DNA from: Moraxella equi
Lineage (GTDB): Bacteria > Pseudomonadota > Gammaproteobacteria > Pseudomonadales > Moraxellaceae
Length of the DNA stretch: 17,868 nt
Assembly: GCF_002027555.1 (NCBI RefSeq)
Contig: NZ_MXAP01000122.1
Span: forward strand, 1 to 17,868
Direction: 5' to 3'
Under the pieces are notes generated by a model, which was not told the DNA's origin, did not search any database, and was given only the letters and a program-made list of their open reading frames with translations. Positions 1-7,630 of this stretch are shown here, piece by piece (position 1 is the stretch's first letter; each line of letters opens with the position of its first letter). A program made the position numbers and the translations under genes.

Positions 1-400
1 GTAGTTTTGCAGGGGGTCTATTATAAAATAGATAAAATAATAATTATTTTTATTTGTTTTTATATGATAATTTTTATAAGAATGACAAAAATTAATTTTG
101 CTATTATATGTCATTTTCAAGAATTAATCTAGAAATATTTTTTATCAAAAAAATTACTATTTTAAAATAATCTTAAAATAATTTTTCTTCGAAAAATAAA
201 ATAACTCTTTTATTTTCAATGACTTAAATTTATATTCTACAAATATTATTATTCTTTTTATAAATTATTTTTTAAAATTTTATGATTATTTATTGTTTTT
301 TTTGTTGGTTTTTTATAAATATGATTAATAAAAATTTTTTTATAAAAAATAATATTATTTTAGATAAATATTTGACTTATAAAAATTATTTGTTATAATA
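1..400. other. Extremely AT-rich gene-free region
   Basis: No credible coding sequence is present. Hand counting gives about 36 G or C in 340 bases from 61 to 400 (roughly 11% GC), against roughly 40-50% in the neighbouring genes. The first 25 bases are less extreme and may be the tail of something outside the window. A small dyad, ATTTTTC-TTC-GAAAAAT, lies at 181-197. The AT-rich block ends in the strong promoter at 372-399, so part of it may act as an UP element or curved DNA. Binding by an H-NS-like silencer is possible but is inference. Confidence 0.75.
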
Positions 401-455
401 CTTGCCAGCTTGCCAGCTAATTATTTGCCTATTAAAAAGTAATTAGTCAAATATT
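367..455. repeat. 11-bp inverted repeat bracketing the promoter start region
   Basis: AATATTTGACT at 367-377 is matched exactly in inverse by AGTCAAATATT at 445-455. The left arm contains the -35 hexamer and the right arm lies in the leader. Between them are a tandem 8-bp repeat, TTGCCAGC, at 402-409 and 410-417, and a second dyad, CTAATTA (417-423) with TAATTAG (440-446). The arrangement would suit a looping regulator or a dimer-of-dimers operator. Function is inferred. Confidence 0.5.
372..399 (+). promoter_or_regulatory. Strong extended -10 sigma70-type promoter upstream of the lysR gene
   Basis: A -35 element TTGACT (372-377) and a -10 element TATAAT (394-399) are separated by 16 bp. A TG one base upstream of the -10 (391-392) makes an extended -10. 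Transcription would start near 406, leaving about 180 nt of leader before the LysR-type gene at 584. The -35 lies inside one arm of an 11-bp inverted repeat (367-377 and 445-455), which suggests regulation. Confidence 0.6.
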
Positions 456-521
456 AACAGGTGTTTGCAAAGGCTGCTAAAGGGTCTGATTGAACATTTA
501 GTTTCGCTCTTGTTTTACAGG

Positions 522-534
522 TTTGTCAGACAAA
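522..534. promoter_or_regulatory. Candidate LysR-type operator (T-N11-A dyad)
   Basis: TTTGTC-A-GACAAA is a perfect 13-bp dyad with the T-N11-A spacing typical of LysR-type binding boxes. It sits about 50 bp upstream of the lysR start. LysR-type regulators commonly bind such a box near their own gene, so autoregulation is plausible. An imperfect -35-like TTTACA (514-519) lies just upstream, so a second promoter could overlap the box. Confidence 0.45.
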
Positions 535-583
535 TAATTAATACAGGTAATAATCTGCATGAATCGGTAGATAGGGGGCTAAG

Positions 584-1471
584 ATGTTGTTGGATAATTT
601 GCGAGCGATGGCGGTTTTTGTGGCAGTCGTTAGGCATGGTTCATTTAGTGGTGCCGCTAAAGAACTAAATATTACCACAAGTGCAGTTAGCCAACAGATT
701 CGCTCATTGGAAAACGAGCTTGGGGCGGTGTTATTGCAACGCTCGACACGCAGAGTTAGTCTTACCGAAGTGGGCGAGTTATTTTATCAGTCAGCCTTAA
801 AAATGGTAACGGCAGCCGAGATGGGTTGGCATCAGGCAAGCCGTTTGCGTGATGACGTCATGGGCAACCTAACCATCGCGACCACGCCACAGGTGGCTTG
901 CCAATATCTCATGCCTGCTTTATCAGATTGGTTGGTGCAAAATGAATCTTTGTCGCTACACTTTATGGTGCATGGGGAAGAGCTTGACATGACTCATGAC
1001 CGTGTGGACATCTGCGTGGGTTTTGTCGATGCCAAAGAAGTAAGTGAACATGATAAAAATAATGTGTTACTGACTTATGTGCCACAGTTATTATTGGCAT
1101 CGGGCGACTATCTGAATAGGCATGCACCCATCCGTAGCATTGATGATTTGGCTGAGCAGGATTTTATTTTGTTAGACGGCAATCGCACGATAACCTTCGC
1201 TACAGGTGAGACGGCCGCCATAAAAAGTCGCCTTAGTACCAACAGCTCTAAAATCGCCCTAAAACTTGCCATGTCGCACCAAGGCATCATCAAGGTTAAT
1301 GTTTTGGACGCTAAGCCATTCATCCAAAGTGACGAGCTTAAAAACGTGCTGGCAGGGCATGAACTACCGCCCTTGGCATTGGTGGCAAGACTGCCTGATA
1401 AAGAATTTCAGCCCATCAAAGTGCAACGCTGTTTGGATATTTTGGTAAAGCATTTTGCTAATCTTGAATAA
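584..1471 (+). CDS. LysR-type transcriptional regulator
   Basis: This 295-residue protein has the usual LysR family length and layout. The N-terminal winged helix-turn-helix spans about residues 4-62, with the recognition helix around 30-40 (TTSAVSQQIRSLE) and the conserved stretch LQRSTRRVSLTEVG after it. The rest fits a periplasmic-binding-protein-like effector domain and resembles the CrgA-like subgroup that is often encoded in proteobacterial genomes. It would act in the cytoplasm as a DNA-binding tetramer; effector and target genes cannot be told from the sequence. The start ATG has a Shine-Dalgarno-like AGGGGG at 573-578. No divergent partner gene is visible, as the upstream side is 580 bp of non-coding DNA. 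Autoregulation through the dyads in the leader is likely. A hairpin terminator follows the stop. The family call is firm; any specific name would be a guess. Confidence 0.93.
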   Translation: MLLDNLRAMAVFVAVVRHGSFSGAAKELNITTSAVSQQIRSLENELGAVLLQRSTRRVSLTEVGELFYQSALKMVTAAEMGWHQASRLRDDVMGNLTIATTPQVACQYLMPALSDWLVQNESLSLHFMVHGEELDMTHDRVDICVGFVDAKEVSEHDKNNVLLTYVPQLLLASGDYLNRHAPIRSIDDLAEQDFILLDGNRTITFATGETAAIKSRLSTNSSKIALKLAMSHQGIIKVNVLDAKPFIQSDELKNVLAGHELPPLALVARLPDKEFQPIKVQRCLDILVKHFANLE

Positions 1472-1476
1472 AAAAT

Positions 1477-1502
1477 AAAACGCTCATCATTGAGCGTTTT
1501 TT
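1477..1502. terminator. Bidirectional rho-independent terminator between lysR and the ABC1 kinase gene
   Basis: AAAACGCTCA (1477-1486), loop TCAT, TGAGCGTTTT (1491-1500), then TT. It begins 6 bp after the lysR stop. On the other strand the same hairpin encodes the last codons and stop of the convergent kinase gene. The A-rich and T-rich flanks let it work in both directions. Confidence 0.8.
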
Positions 1503-2857
1503 GCGATGTGGCGTTTTACCAATCTATCAGCATCCGTACGGCTGTCCAATGCCGAGAGCAGAGCATATGCCCCGATAAATTTGCGACTGATGAACATCAG
1601 CTCTTTGGGTGGTAGGCTAAATTCTAGCGACTGCATGCCTGATTTGGCGGTGGTCATGACACGCTGATATAGGTCGCTTTTTGCCCAGATGTATTTGTCA
1701 TCATCGAGATATTCGCTGTCTGCGGTATCGCTGTCGGCAAATGGCTCGCACGCCATCATTAGCACGTCTGCCACATTATCTTGGGGTTTGCCCGTTAATT
1801 TATCAAAAAAATCATAGCCAGTCATCGCATTTTTCATCATCGTTTTGTCTTGATAATGACCTGCGATGAGTAGATTTTTGGCAATGGTTAATAATTTGTC
1901 ATCAAATTGTTTAATCGCCCCAAAATCGAGGAGTATCAATTTGTCTTGTTCGGTAACATCATCAAGTCTGACCAAATAATTGCCAAAATTGGGGTCGGTT
2001 TGCATCTCGCCCCATTCAAAAATCTCTCGCATGACAATGTCAATGGCGGATTGCCCTAAGTGATTACGGCGTGTTTGATTTAATGATTGTAGGGCAGGGT
2101 CATTTAAATGAATGCCTGCTTCATAACTCATGCAAATCAGACGGGGTGTGGAATAATTATCATAAATGGTCGGTACGATATATCGCTCATCGCCTTTGAG
2201 ATAATCGGCAAATCGCTTGGTGGTGTTTGCTTCCATGACATAATCTACTTCCCGATGTAATAACTGCCTAATCTCGCCAAACCAGTCATCTAGAGCTTTG
2301 GTTTGGGGGACGGCGTTGGTTACTTTTAATAAATGCTTAAATAACGACAAATCCGAATCAATGGCTTGGGCGACATTGGGGTATTGGACTTTTAGGACAA
2401 CTTCTCGCCCTGAATATTTGTGCGTGGCTTTGTGGACTTGGGCAAGGCTTGCCGTGCCAATGGGTGTCCGCTCAATCTCAAAATCATCAATCCGCTCGCC
2501 CAGCTCCGCCCGTATCGTCTGATAGATGATGTGCCACGCCAATGGGGCGGTCTGAGCGTCTAGGGTGTGCAGGGCATTGACGACTTCACGGGGGAGCATA
2601 TGCTCGCCATATAACGCCAGCATTTGCCCGACTTTGACGACCGACCCTTTTAATTTGCCAAGCTCTGCCACCAAATAATCCGCCTGCTCTTGCATGAGCG
2701 TGTGTTTTTGGAGTTCCCGCTGTTCTTTGGATAAAAAAAGCCCTGTAACGCCACTTTTCGCCCAGTTTTTGCCGATGTTTAGGGAAGTTTTGGCAATGCT
2801 TAACTGGCGAGAAAAGGTGGACGTTTTTACGGTATCTAGGGGCTTTTTGTCGGTCAT
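1487..2857 (-). CDS. ABC1/AarF/UbiB-family atypical kinase (soluble, COQ8-like)
   Basis: The 456-residue protein carries the hallmarks of the ABC1 atypical kinase family. These are a KxGQ motif (K75-V-G-Q78), an Ala-rich-loop equivalent PIGTASLAQVH (132-142), the ATP-site lysine in VLKVQYP (K156), a catalytic loop TDPNFGN (287-293) and the DFG motif (311-313). Members act as ATPases or kinases that support ubiquinone synthesis or lipid transport. E. coli UbiB is about 546 residues with two C-terminal membrane helices. This protein is about 90 residues shorter and shows no clear membrane segment, so it looks closer to the ADCK/COQ8-type branch than to UbiB proper. The start MTDKKP has only a weak ribosome site. 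It is transcribed alone from an extended -10 promoter at 2886-2914. A role in quinone or lipid metabolism is inferred. Confidence 0.9.
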   Translation of the reverse strand: MTDKKPLDTVKTSTFSRQLSIAKTSLNIGKNWAKSGVTGLFLSKEQRELQKHTLMQEQADYLVAELGKLKGSVVKVGQMLALYGEHMLPREVVNALHTLDAQTAPLAWHIIYQTIRAELGERIDDFEIERTPIGTASLAQVHKATHKYSGREVVLKVQYPNVAQAIDSDLSLFKHLLKVTNAVPQTKALDDWFGEIRQLLHREVDYVMEANTTKRFADYLKGDERYIVPTIYDNYSTPRLICMSYEAGIHLNDPALQSLNQTRRNHLGQSAIDIVMREIFEWGEMQTDPNFGNYLVRLDDVTEQDKLILLDFGAIKQFDDKLLTIAKNLLIAGHYQDKTMMKNAMTGYDFFDKLTGKPQDNVADVLMMACEPFADSDTADSEYLDDDKYIWAKSDLYQRVMTTAKSGMQSLEFSLPPKELMFISRKFIGAYALLSALDSRTDADRLVKRHIAKNAQ

Positions 2858-2885
2858 TGAGCTATCAAATCATTTAAAATTGGCG

Positions 2886-2914
2886 ATTATAGCAGAAAAC
2901 GGGGGTTTTGGCTA
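2886..2914 (-). promoter_or_regulatory. Extended -10 promoter of the ABC1 kinase gene
   Basis: Read on the minus strand, TAGCCA (2909-2914) is followed after 17 bp by TATAAT (2886-2891), which is preceded by TGC (extended -10). Transcription would begin near 2879, about 22 bp upstream of the ATG. The -35 is weak (4 of 6 matches) and the -10 is perfect. Confidence 0.6.
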
Positions 2915-2955
2915 TGCTCTTTTGGGGGTAGGTGTGGTTGGGTGTTGGCGGTAGA

Positions 2956-2982
2956 AAATGCCAAGTTTGTTGCTTGGCATTT
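2956..2982 (-). terminator. Rho-independent terminator after roxA
   Basis: AAATGCCAAG (2956-2965), a 7-nt loop, and CTTGGCATTT (2973-2982) form a perfect 10-bp stem just beyond the roxA stop. Minus-strand transcripts would end with T residues after the stem. It isolates roxA from the kinase gene downstream. Confidence 0.75.
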
Positions 2983-2989
2983 AAATGAA

Positions 2990-4147
2990 TTAAATCAAAA
3001 TCAGCCACTTATCATTGAGCCAATTTGCACAACTTGCCAATAAGTCGTTATCCAAATCACAAGATAAGTCATCAAACGTAATCACGTCATGATTGGTAAA
3101 GCGGTTAATGAGTGCCAGCTCTTTGTCATTAAAACACACGCATTCGCCATTGATGTACCAATCGTCATTTTGTCGGACAAATCGGCAGGCAGGATTTATC
3201 ATCAGGCATTCGCCATTTTGTAAGCGTTCAGCCAGTTCATCAGGGGCAAGTTCGTCATCAAAGGCAATCAAATCATATTGGCGTTTGCTAACCAATTCAC
3301 TCAACGCTTGGGTTAAAATGGCGTTGCCTTTGTCAGAATTTAGTAAATTGATAAGCTCATTTTTTATGGTAGAAATACTCTCGTCTGTCAGCTCATAAGC
3401 GTTGTTTTGTAAGGCTTGGGGCAGGATAAGCGGAGAGAATAGGGCGTGTTCGCCTGTGGCAACATCTGCCACTTCGTCTAGGATTTGCACCATGTTGGGA
3501 CGGCGAAACCCAAAGCTAAACGTCAAACAGTCGTCTTGGGCGACCCCATAATGGCTAAGGCGTGGCGGTACATACAGCACGTCCCCTGCTTCTAGGATTT
3601 CATCAAAAATAATCTGCCCCATGTCGTCAAGCAGGCGAATGGGCTGACCTTCAATAAATGGCGTGTCGCTACTGCACATTTTGCCAAGCGTCCAACGGCG
3701 AGAGCCATACCCTTGTGCCAAAAACACGTCATATTCATCATAATGCTCGCCTACCGAACCACCCGCCCCAGCGACCGATACCATGATGTCGTCTTGTTGC
3801 CATTTTGGAATAAAATCAAAGGCTTGCCACAGCTCGCCAAGCTCGGGCGACCACTGTTCTAGGTTTTGCACCAGCACTGTCCATAGGCGTGGGGTGTTTT
3901 GCAAATCTTGCTCGGTCAAAGGCGAATTTTTGAGCGTCCACTCCTTTGGGTTGTCGTCTTTTTGGGCGATAAGCCGTGCTGATGCGCCGTCTTCTATCGC
4001 CAAATCAAGCACGTCTGTCGGCTCAAACATACCCACAAGGGCAGGCAAGCCGTTTTTGATAAGTAGAGGCTTTTTTTGCCAATATTCTGCCAAAAAAATC
4101 TCGGGCGTGATGTCGGCAGGCAGGCAAAAGGGGAGTTTGTCGGTCAT
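2990..4147 (-). CDS. roxA: JmjC/cupin ribosomal oxygenase (uL16 arginine 3-hydroxylase, RoxA/YcfD)
   Basis: The 385-residue protein matches the RoxA/YcfD family (E. coli 373 residues). This is a 2-oxoglutarate- and Fe(II)-dependent oxygenase that hydroxylates an arginine of large-subunit protein uL16 (L16). The N-terminal JmjC cupin has the HxD iron ligands in GEHYDEYDVF (H135, D137) and a distal histidine in LYVPPRLSHYG (H199). The context GYGSRRWTLG and FSFGFRRP are also as expected. The C-terminal half (about 225-385) fits the dimerisation and winged-helix parts of the family. The start ATG follows a weak GAGA ribosome site. It is divergent from prmB, another modifier of the large subunit, across a 258-bp spacer, and it is closed by its own terminator. 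The main uncertainty is the exact substrate residue. Confidence 0.9.
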   Translation of the reverse strand: MTDKLPFCLPADITPEIFLAEYWQKKPLLIKNGLPALVGMFEPTDVLDLAIEDGASARLIAQKDDNPKEWTLKNSPLTEQDLQNTPRLWTVLVQNLEQWSPELGELWQAFDFIPKWQQDDIMVSVAGAGGSVGEHYDEYDVFLAQGYGSRRWTLGKMCSSDTPFIEGQPIRLLDDMGQIIFDEILEAGDVLYVPPRLSHYGVAQDDCLTFSFGFRRPNMVQILDEVADVATGEHALFSPLILPQALQNNAYELTDESISTIKNELINLLNSDKGNAILTQALSELVSKRQYDLIAFDDELAPDELAERLQNGECLMINPACRFVRQNDDWYINGECVCFNDKELALINRFTNHDVITFDDLSCDLDNDLLASCANWLNDKWLILI

Positions 4148-4229
4148 GGATGTCTCTTTTTGATAAATCTGTTATCTTTAAAATGTGATGTTGTTAATCA
4201 TTGGTATGTTTGAAATTATCCAAAATCAT

Positions 4230-4255
4230 TAGGGCGAATGTGATTCGCTCCTACC
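4230..4255. repeat. REP-like palindromic element in the roxA-prmB spacer
   Basis: The stem is TAGG-GCGAAT on the left and ATTCGC-T-CCTA on the right, with a GTG loop. This is the form of small dispersed palindromes (REP-like units with a GCGAAT/ATTCGC core) seen between genes in many gammaproteobacteria. Its ends, ATTAGGGCG and CCTACCA, recur at 7627-7645 at the left end of the MITE-like element. It could also act as a transcript-end hairpin, but it lies between two diverging genes. Confidence 0.6.
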
Positions 4256-4348
4256 AAATTAACACAAGGTTTAAATTTTCTATTTTATCAATGTTTACCC
4301 CAAAAAACCATTTTTTACCACAAATTTAATGACTGATTTAAAAAGCGG

Positions 4349-4377
4349 TTTAAAAATGGGCGATTTTTCTTTATAAT
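4349..4377 (+). promoter_or_regulatory. prmB promoter
   Basis: A perfect -10 TATAAT (4372-4377) is preceded, after 17 bp, by a weak -35 TTTAAA (4349-4354). The start of prmB is at 4406, so the leader would be about 20 nt. The -35 lies in a motif (TTTAAAAAGCG then TTTAAAAA, 4337-4356) that recurs upstream of nhaP2. Confidence 0.6.
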
Positions 4378-4405
4378 GGCAATTTTATGCGATTAAGAGA
4401 ATATC

Positions 4406-5536
4406 ATGTCAGACACCCATTTAGATGACCAGTTTAGCGATGATGCCGAGCAAGAATTTGACAGCTCAGACAACTTAGAACACTTAGACGAGCTAGACAA
4501 TGGCAAATTAAGCCCTGCCCAAATTGACGAGTTGCATATTCAGCTTGATGAAGCAGGACGAAATTTGCGTACCATTCGGGATTTTATCCGTTTTTGTGTG
4601 AGCAAACTGCGTGAATATGACGTGGTGGTGGCACAGGGGACGACCGATGAATTTGCCGAAAGCTCTGCCATTGTCCTGCATACGTTAAACCTAGATTGGG
4701 GGGCGAATCCTGAGATTTTGGATTGTCGTTTGACCGACAGTGAAAAACAGGCGGTACTTGATTTGCTCGCTGAGCGGATTATTCAGCGTAAGCCTTTGTC
4801 GTATCTCATTAACTTAGCGTATTTTTGTAATTTGCCGTTTTATGTGGACGAGCGTGTGCTTATTCCACGCTCGCCCATTGCCGAGCTTATTAATCAAAAC
4901 TTCTATCCATATTTTGATGTGGATAATGCCAACAAAACCAAATTTTTTGCCCACGGCTTGCAAGAGTTGCAACTGGCTCCGCCTGAGCGTATTTTAGACC
5001 TTTGCACAGGATCAGGTTGTATCGCCATTGCCTTGGCGGTAGCATTCCCCGATTCCAACGTCGACGGGGCGGACATTGATAAAGATGCCTTGGAGGTGGC
5101 ATGGACGAACGTCGAGCATCATGAATTATCTCATCAAGTGAATCTGGTTGAAAGTGATTTATTTGCCAAAATCCCTGCCGAGAATCAGTACGAACTGATT
5201 GTAACCAATCCACCTTATGTGGATGCTGCGGTCATGGCAGAGTTGCCACCGGAGTTCTTGCATGAGCCAGAACATGCCTTAGCGGCAGGGCAGGATGGGT
5301 TGGATTTGGTGCATCAAATCTTGTACCACGCCCCTGACTATCTGACCAAAGACGGGCTGTTGGTGTGCGAAGTGGGCGACAGCGAATGGGCGTTACGCCA
5401 ATCTTATCCTGAGATTCAGTTTGACTGGCTCACCTTCCAAAAAGGCGGAAGTGGGATTTTTGCCATTACCTGCGAAGAGCTTTTGGAATATCGTGATGAG
5501 TTTAAAAGGCAGGTGGATAGGGTGAAGGGGAGATAA
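4406..5536 (+). CDS. prmB: Ribosomal protein uL3 glutamine N5-methyltransferase PrmB, with acidic N-terminal extension
   Basis: PrmB transfers a methyl group from S-adenosylmethionine to a glutamine of large-subunit protein uL3 (L3) in the cytoplasm. Seen here are the substrate-side motif ERVLIPRSPIAELI (149-162), the SAM-binding motif LDLCTGSGC (197-205) and the catalytic NPPYVD (268-273). A C-terminal half very close to known PrmB (HEPEHALAAGQDGL and GGSGIF) follows. PrmB is usually near 300-310 residues; this protein is 376. The excess is mainly an acidic N-terminal tail (13 Asp/Glu in the first 33 residues) ahead of the usual TIRDFIRF start. A short insert also precedes the SAM motif (about 167-190). 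AAGAGA lies just before the ATG, and no good later start is visible, so the tail is probably real. It diverges from roxA. No clear terminator follows. Confidence 0.94.
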   Translation: MSDTHLDDQFSDDAEQEFDSSDNLEHLDELDNGKLSPAQIDELHIQLDEAGRNLRTIRDFIRFCVSKLREYDVVVAQGTTDEFAESSAIVLHTLNLDWGANPEILDCRLTDSEKQAVLDLLAERIIQRKPLSYLINLAYFCNLPFYVDERVLIPRSPIAELINQNFYPYFDVDNANKTKFFAHGLQELQLAPPERILDLCTGSGCIAIALAVAFPDSNVDGADIDKDALEVAWTNVEHHELSHQVNLVESDLFAKIPAENQYELIVTNPPYVDAAVMAELPPEFLHEPEHALAAGQDGLDLVHQILYHAPDYLTKDGLLVCEVGDSEWALRQSYPEIQFDWLTFQKGGSGIFAITCEELLEYRDEFKRQVDRVKGR

Positions 5537-5565
5537 TGGATGGATTGCTTTATTGGTGATGAGGT

Positions 5566-6000
5566 TTAATTTGTCGCCTTGGTATTATGACTGATGAGCG
5601 ATAAGTGGGTTTTTAAAATACCGCCAGCAAACTCACTCACACAGGCATGAATCGTCTTGCTTACCGCAGATGTGGCGATTTGCACATGAGCATTTTCATC
5701 AATGACAGCTTGACCCAGTTCGGTAAGGGTGACACTTTGTGGGGCTTTTTCGCTCACACAACTACATACTTTGTTTTCAAGAGCTGTTTTTTGTTCAGTA
5801 GTCATCAGCATGGTGATGGTTTTGTAGGCATTATAGCCATTGAGCTGGGTGCGACATTGGGTGTTCACAGCAGTTTTAAATACTGCCATACCGACATTGG
5901 TTGCGGTATTAATGGCGTTGCTTGTATCATTCGTGCCTGTGGTGGCACAACCTGTTAGTAGGATAGCACCTGCCATGATGCTAAGCATTAATTTTTTCAT
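5566..6000 (-). CDS. Small cysteine-containing lipoprotein of unknown function
   Basis: I do not recognise this protein. It is 144 residues long with a clear lipoprotein signal peptide: MKK, a hydrophobic stretch (4-15), and the lipobox LTGC ending at Cys18. Residue +2 after Cys is Ala, which by the Lol rule fits the outer membrane. The mature part has four more cysteines (49, 79, 81, 120), including a CSC pair, so disulfides or metal binding are possible. It is rich in Thr, Ala and Asn. A good ribosome site, AGAGGGG (6005-6011), precedes the ATG. It lies 20 bp downstream of ybaK on the same strand, so it is probably co-transcribed with aroC and ybaK, though no functional link is evident. It converges on prmB with 29 bp between stops. 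Confidence 0.82.
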   Translation of the reverse strand: MKKLMLSIMAGAILLTGCATTGTNDTSNAINTATNVGMAVFKTAVNTQCRTQLNGYNAYKTITMLMTTEQKTALENKVCSCVSEKAPQSVTLTELGQAVIDENAHVQIATSAVSKTIHACVSEFAGGILKTHLSLISHNTKATN

Positions 6001-6020
6001 AAAGCCCCTCTGATTAAAAA

Positions 6021-6488
6021 TTACTCATCTTTGATGTCACAAAATTGTGCTGTTAAAACACCTGCTAACTCATCAGGGGCAATGCCAATATCCAGCCCAC
6101 GTCTGCCACCACTCACATACATGTTATCAAGGGCTTGGGCGGACGAATGTATCACGGTTGTTAGGCGTTTTTTCTGCCCAATGGGACTAATCCCACCCAC
6201 GATATAACCTGTTAAGCGTTCGGCGTCGCTAGGGTTTGCCATGACAAGCTTTTTTACACCGACAGCATTCGCCATTTTCTTTAAATTAAGCAGATGACAA
6301 ACAGGTAGTATCGCCACAAAATACGCCTTACCGTCCGTAACGAGCAAGGTTTTAAACACTTCATCAGGCGATAAACCTAACTTTTCGGACGCTTCCAACC
6401 CAAAATTGGTGTTATTTGGGTCATGGTCGTATTCATGAATACTGTGGGCGATTTTTTGCTTTTTTAACAGGCGAATGGCAGGGGTCAT
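6021..6488 (-). CDS. ybaK: Cys-tRNA(Pro)/Cys-tRNA(Cys) deacylase YbaK
   Basis: YbaK hydrolyses Cys-tRNA(Pro) formed when prolyl-tRNA synthetase mischarges cysteine, acting as a free-standing editing factor. I chose the ATG at 6488, giving 155 residues that begin MTPAIRLLKK, because E. coli YbaK begins in the same way (MTPAVKLLEK). A longer reading from TTG at 6500 adds only MSNV and overlaps the aroC stop. Seen in the sequence are the YbaK/ProX-domain landmarks HDPNNTNFG, VFKTLLV (K46 is the catalytic lysine position), TGYIVGGISPIGQKKRL and YVSGGRRGLDIG. With this start the gene begins 4 bp after the aroC stop, so translational coupling is likely. Confidence 0.93.
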   Translation of the reverse strand: MTPAIRLLKKQKIAHSIHEYDHDPNNTNFGLEASEKLGLSPDEVFKTLLVTDGKAYFVAILPVCHLLNLKKMANAVGVKKLVMANPSDAERLTGYIVGGISPIGQKKRLTTVIHSSAQALDNMYVSGGRRGLDIGIAPDELAGVLTAQFCDIKDE

Positions 6489-6492
6489 GACA

Positions 6493-7581
6493 TTACTCAA
6501 TCGGCTTTAAAGGTTGTACCACATCGGCATTTTGCCCACGATGACGCAAATAATGGTCAAGTAGGACAATGGCAAGCATCGCCTCGGCAATCGGTGTGGC
6601 TCGCACGCCCACACAAGGGTCATGACGACCTTTGGTAATCACATCTGTGGCTTCACCGTCTAGGTTTATTGTCTTGCCTGCGGTGGTGATACTGGCGGTC
6701 GGTTTTAGGGCGATAGCGACACGAATAGTCTGCCCGCTACTAATCCCACCCAAAATTCCGCCTGCGTGATTGGCACAAAAGCCCTCAGGGGTCAACTCGT
6801 CTCGGCTTTCATGTCCAAACTGCTCGGCAACGCCAAAGCCATCGCCAATCTCCACGCCTTTGACGGCATTGATAGACATCATCGCATGGGCAATATCGGC
6901 ATCTAGGCGGTCAAAAATCGGCTCGCCTAAGCCCACAGGGACATTTTCAGCAAAAATCTCTAATTTCGCCCCACAGCTTGTGCCTTGTTCACGCAAAGAC
7001 GTAACCAATTTTTCAAAGCGTGGTATAGCGTCAATATCCCCACAAAAAAACAGATTTTGGTTTACAATATCCCAATCAAGCTTCTCAGCTTTTTCGGTAC
7101 CGATTTGGGTAACATGACCACGAATGATAACGCCCAAGCGTTCTTTTAGGTATTTTTTGGCAATCGCTCCTGCTGCCACACGCATGGCAGTTTCACGAGC
7201 AGACGAACGCCCACCGCCACGATAATCCCGAAAGCCATACTTCATTGTGTAAGTATAATCGGCATGATTGGGGCGAAAAGTCGTGGCGATGTTGCCATAA
7301 TCTTTGGATTTTTGGTCGGTGTTACGAATGAGTAGTCCAATCGGTGTGCCTGTGGTACGCCCCTCAAACACCCCAGAGATAATCTCCACCACGTCATCTT
7401 CTTTACGCTGAGTGGCGAATTTGGACGTGCCAGGTTTACGGCGGTCAAGCTCGGCTTGCAAATCCGCCTCGCACAGCTCCAAATTGGGCGGTACACCGTC
7501 CACAATCGCCATAAGTCCCACGCCATGCGACTCGCCACAGGTGGTTACGGTAAAAAGTTGTCCTATTGTGTTGCCTGACAT
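6493..7581 (-). CDS. aroC: Chorismate synthase
   Basis: AroC converts 5-enolpyruvylshikimate 3-phosphate to chorismate, the last step of the shikimate pathway, using reduced FMN. The 362-residue length is normal. All three family signatures are visible: GESHG at 16-20, RPNHADYTY with [16 protein letters not shown] in the middle, and [18 protein letters not shown] near the C-terminus. The conserved arginines and serines of the FMN and substrate site are present. The start [10 protein letters not shown] is standard, with AGAGAG ahead of it. It leads a compact minus-strand unit with ybaK and the lipoprotein gene. A -10-like TATACT lies just upstream, but the matching -35 would fall inside the left end of the MITE-like element and is poor. 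Confidence 0.97.
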   Translation of the reverse strand: MSGNTIGQLFTVTTCGESHGVGLMAIVDGVPPNLELCEADLQAELDRRKPGTSKFATQRKEDDVVEIISGVFEGRTTGTPIGLLIRNTDQKSKDYGNIATTFRPNHADYTYTMKYGFRDYRGGGRSSARETAMRVAAGAIAKKYLKERLGVIIRGHVTQIGTEKAEKLDWDIVNQNLFFCGDIDAIPRFEKLVTSLREQGTSCGAKLEIFAENVPVGLGEPIFDRLDADIAHAMMSINAVKGVEIGDGFGVAEQFGHESRDELTPEGFCANHAGGILGGISSGQTIRVAIALKPTASITTAGKTINLDGEATDVITKGRHDPCVGVRATPIAEAMLAIVLLDHYLRHRGQNADVVQPLKPIE

Positions 7582-7630
7582 GGGTTGCTCTCTTTGATTG
7601 TCTTATGTTTGGATGAAGTATAATTAATTA

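Noticed and set aside
181..197. ATTTTTC-TTC-GAAAAAT hairpin as a terminator
   Set aside because: The stem is almost all A-T with a 3-nt loop and no adjoining gene, so it is probably a product of AT-rich sequence.
465..668. 67-codon plus-strand reading frame ahead of and overlapping lysR
   Set aside because: It begins at a non-ATG codon without a ribosome site, overlaps the lysR N-terminus in another frame and has no recognisable protein features.
1487..2857. Naming the ABC1 kinase ubiB
   Set aside because: It is too short and lacks the C-terminal membrane helices of UbiB, and no ubiquinone genes are adjacent.
6489..6500. Longer ybaK start at TTG 6500
   Set aside because: The ATG at 6488 reproduces the exact N-terminus of known YbaK and avoids overlap with the aroC stop.
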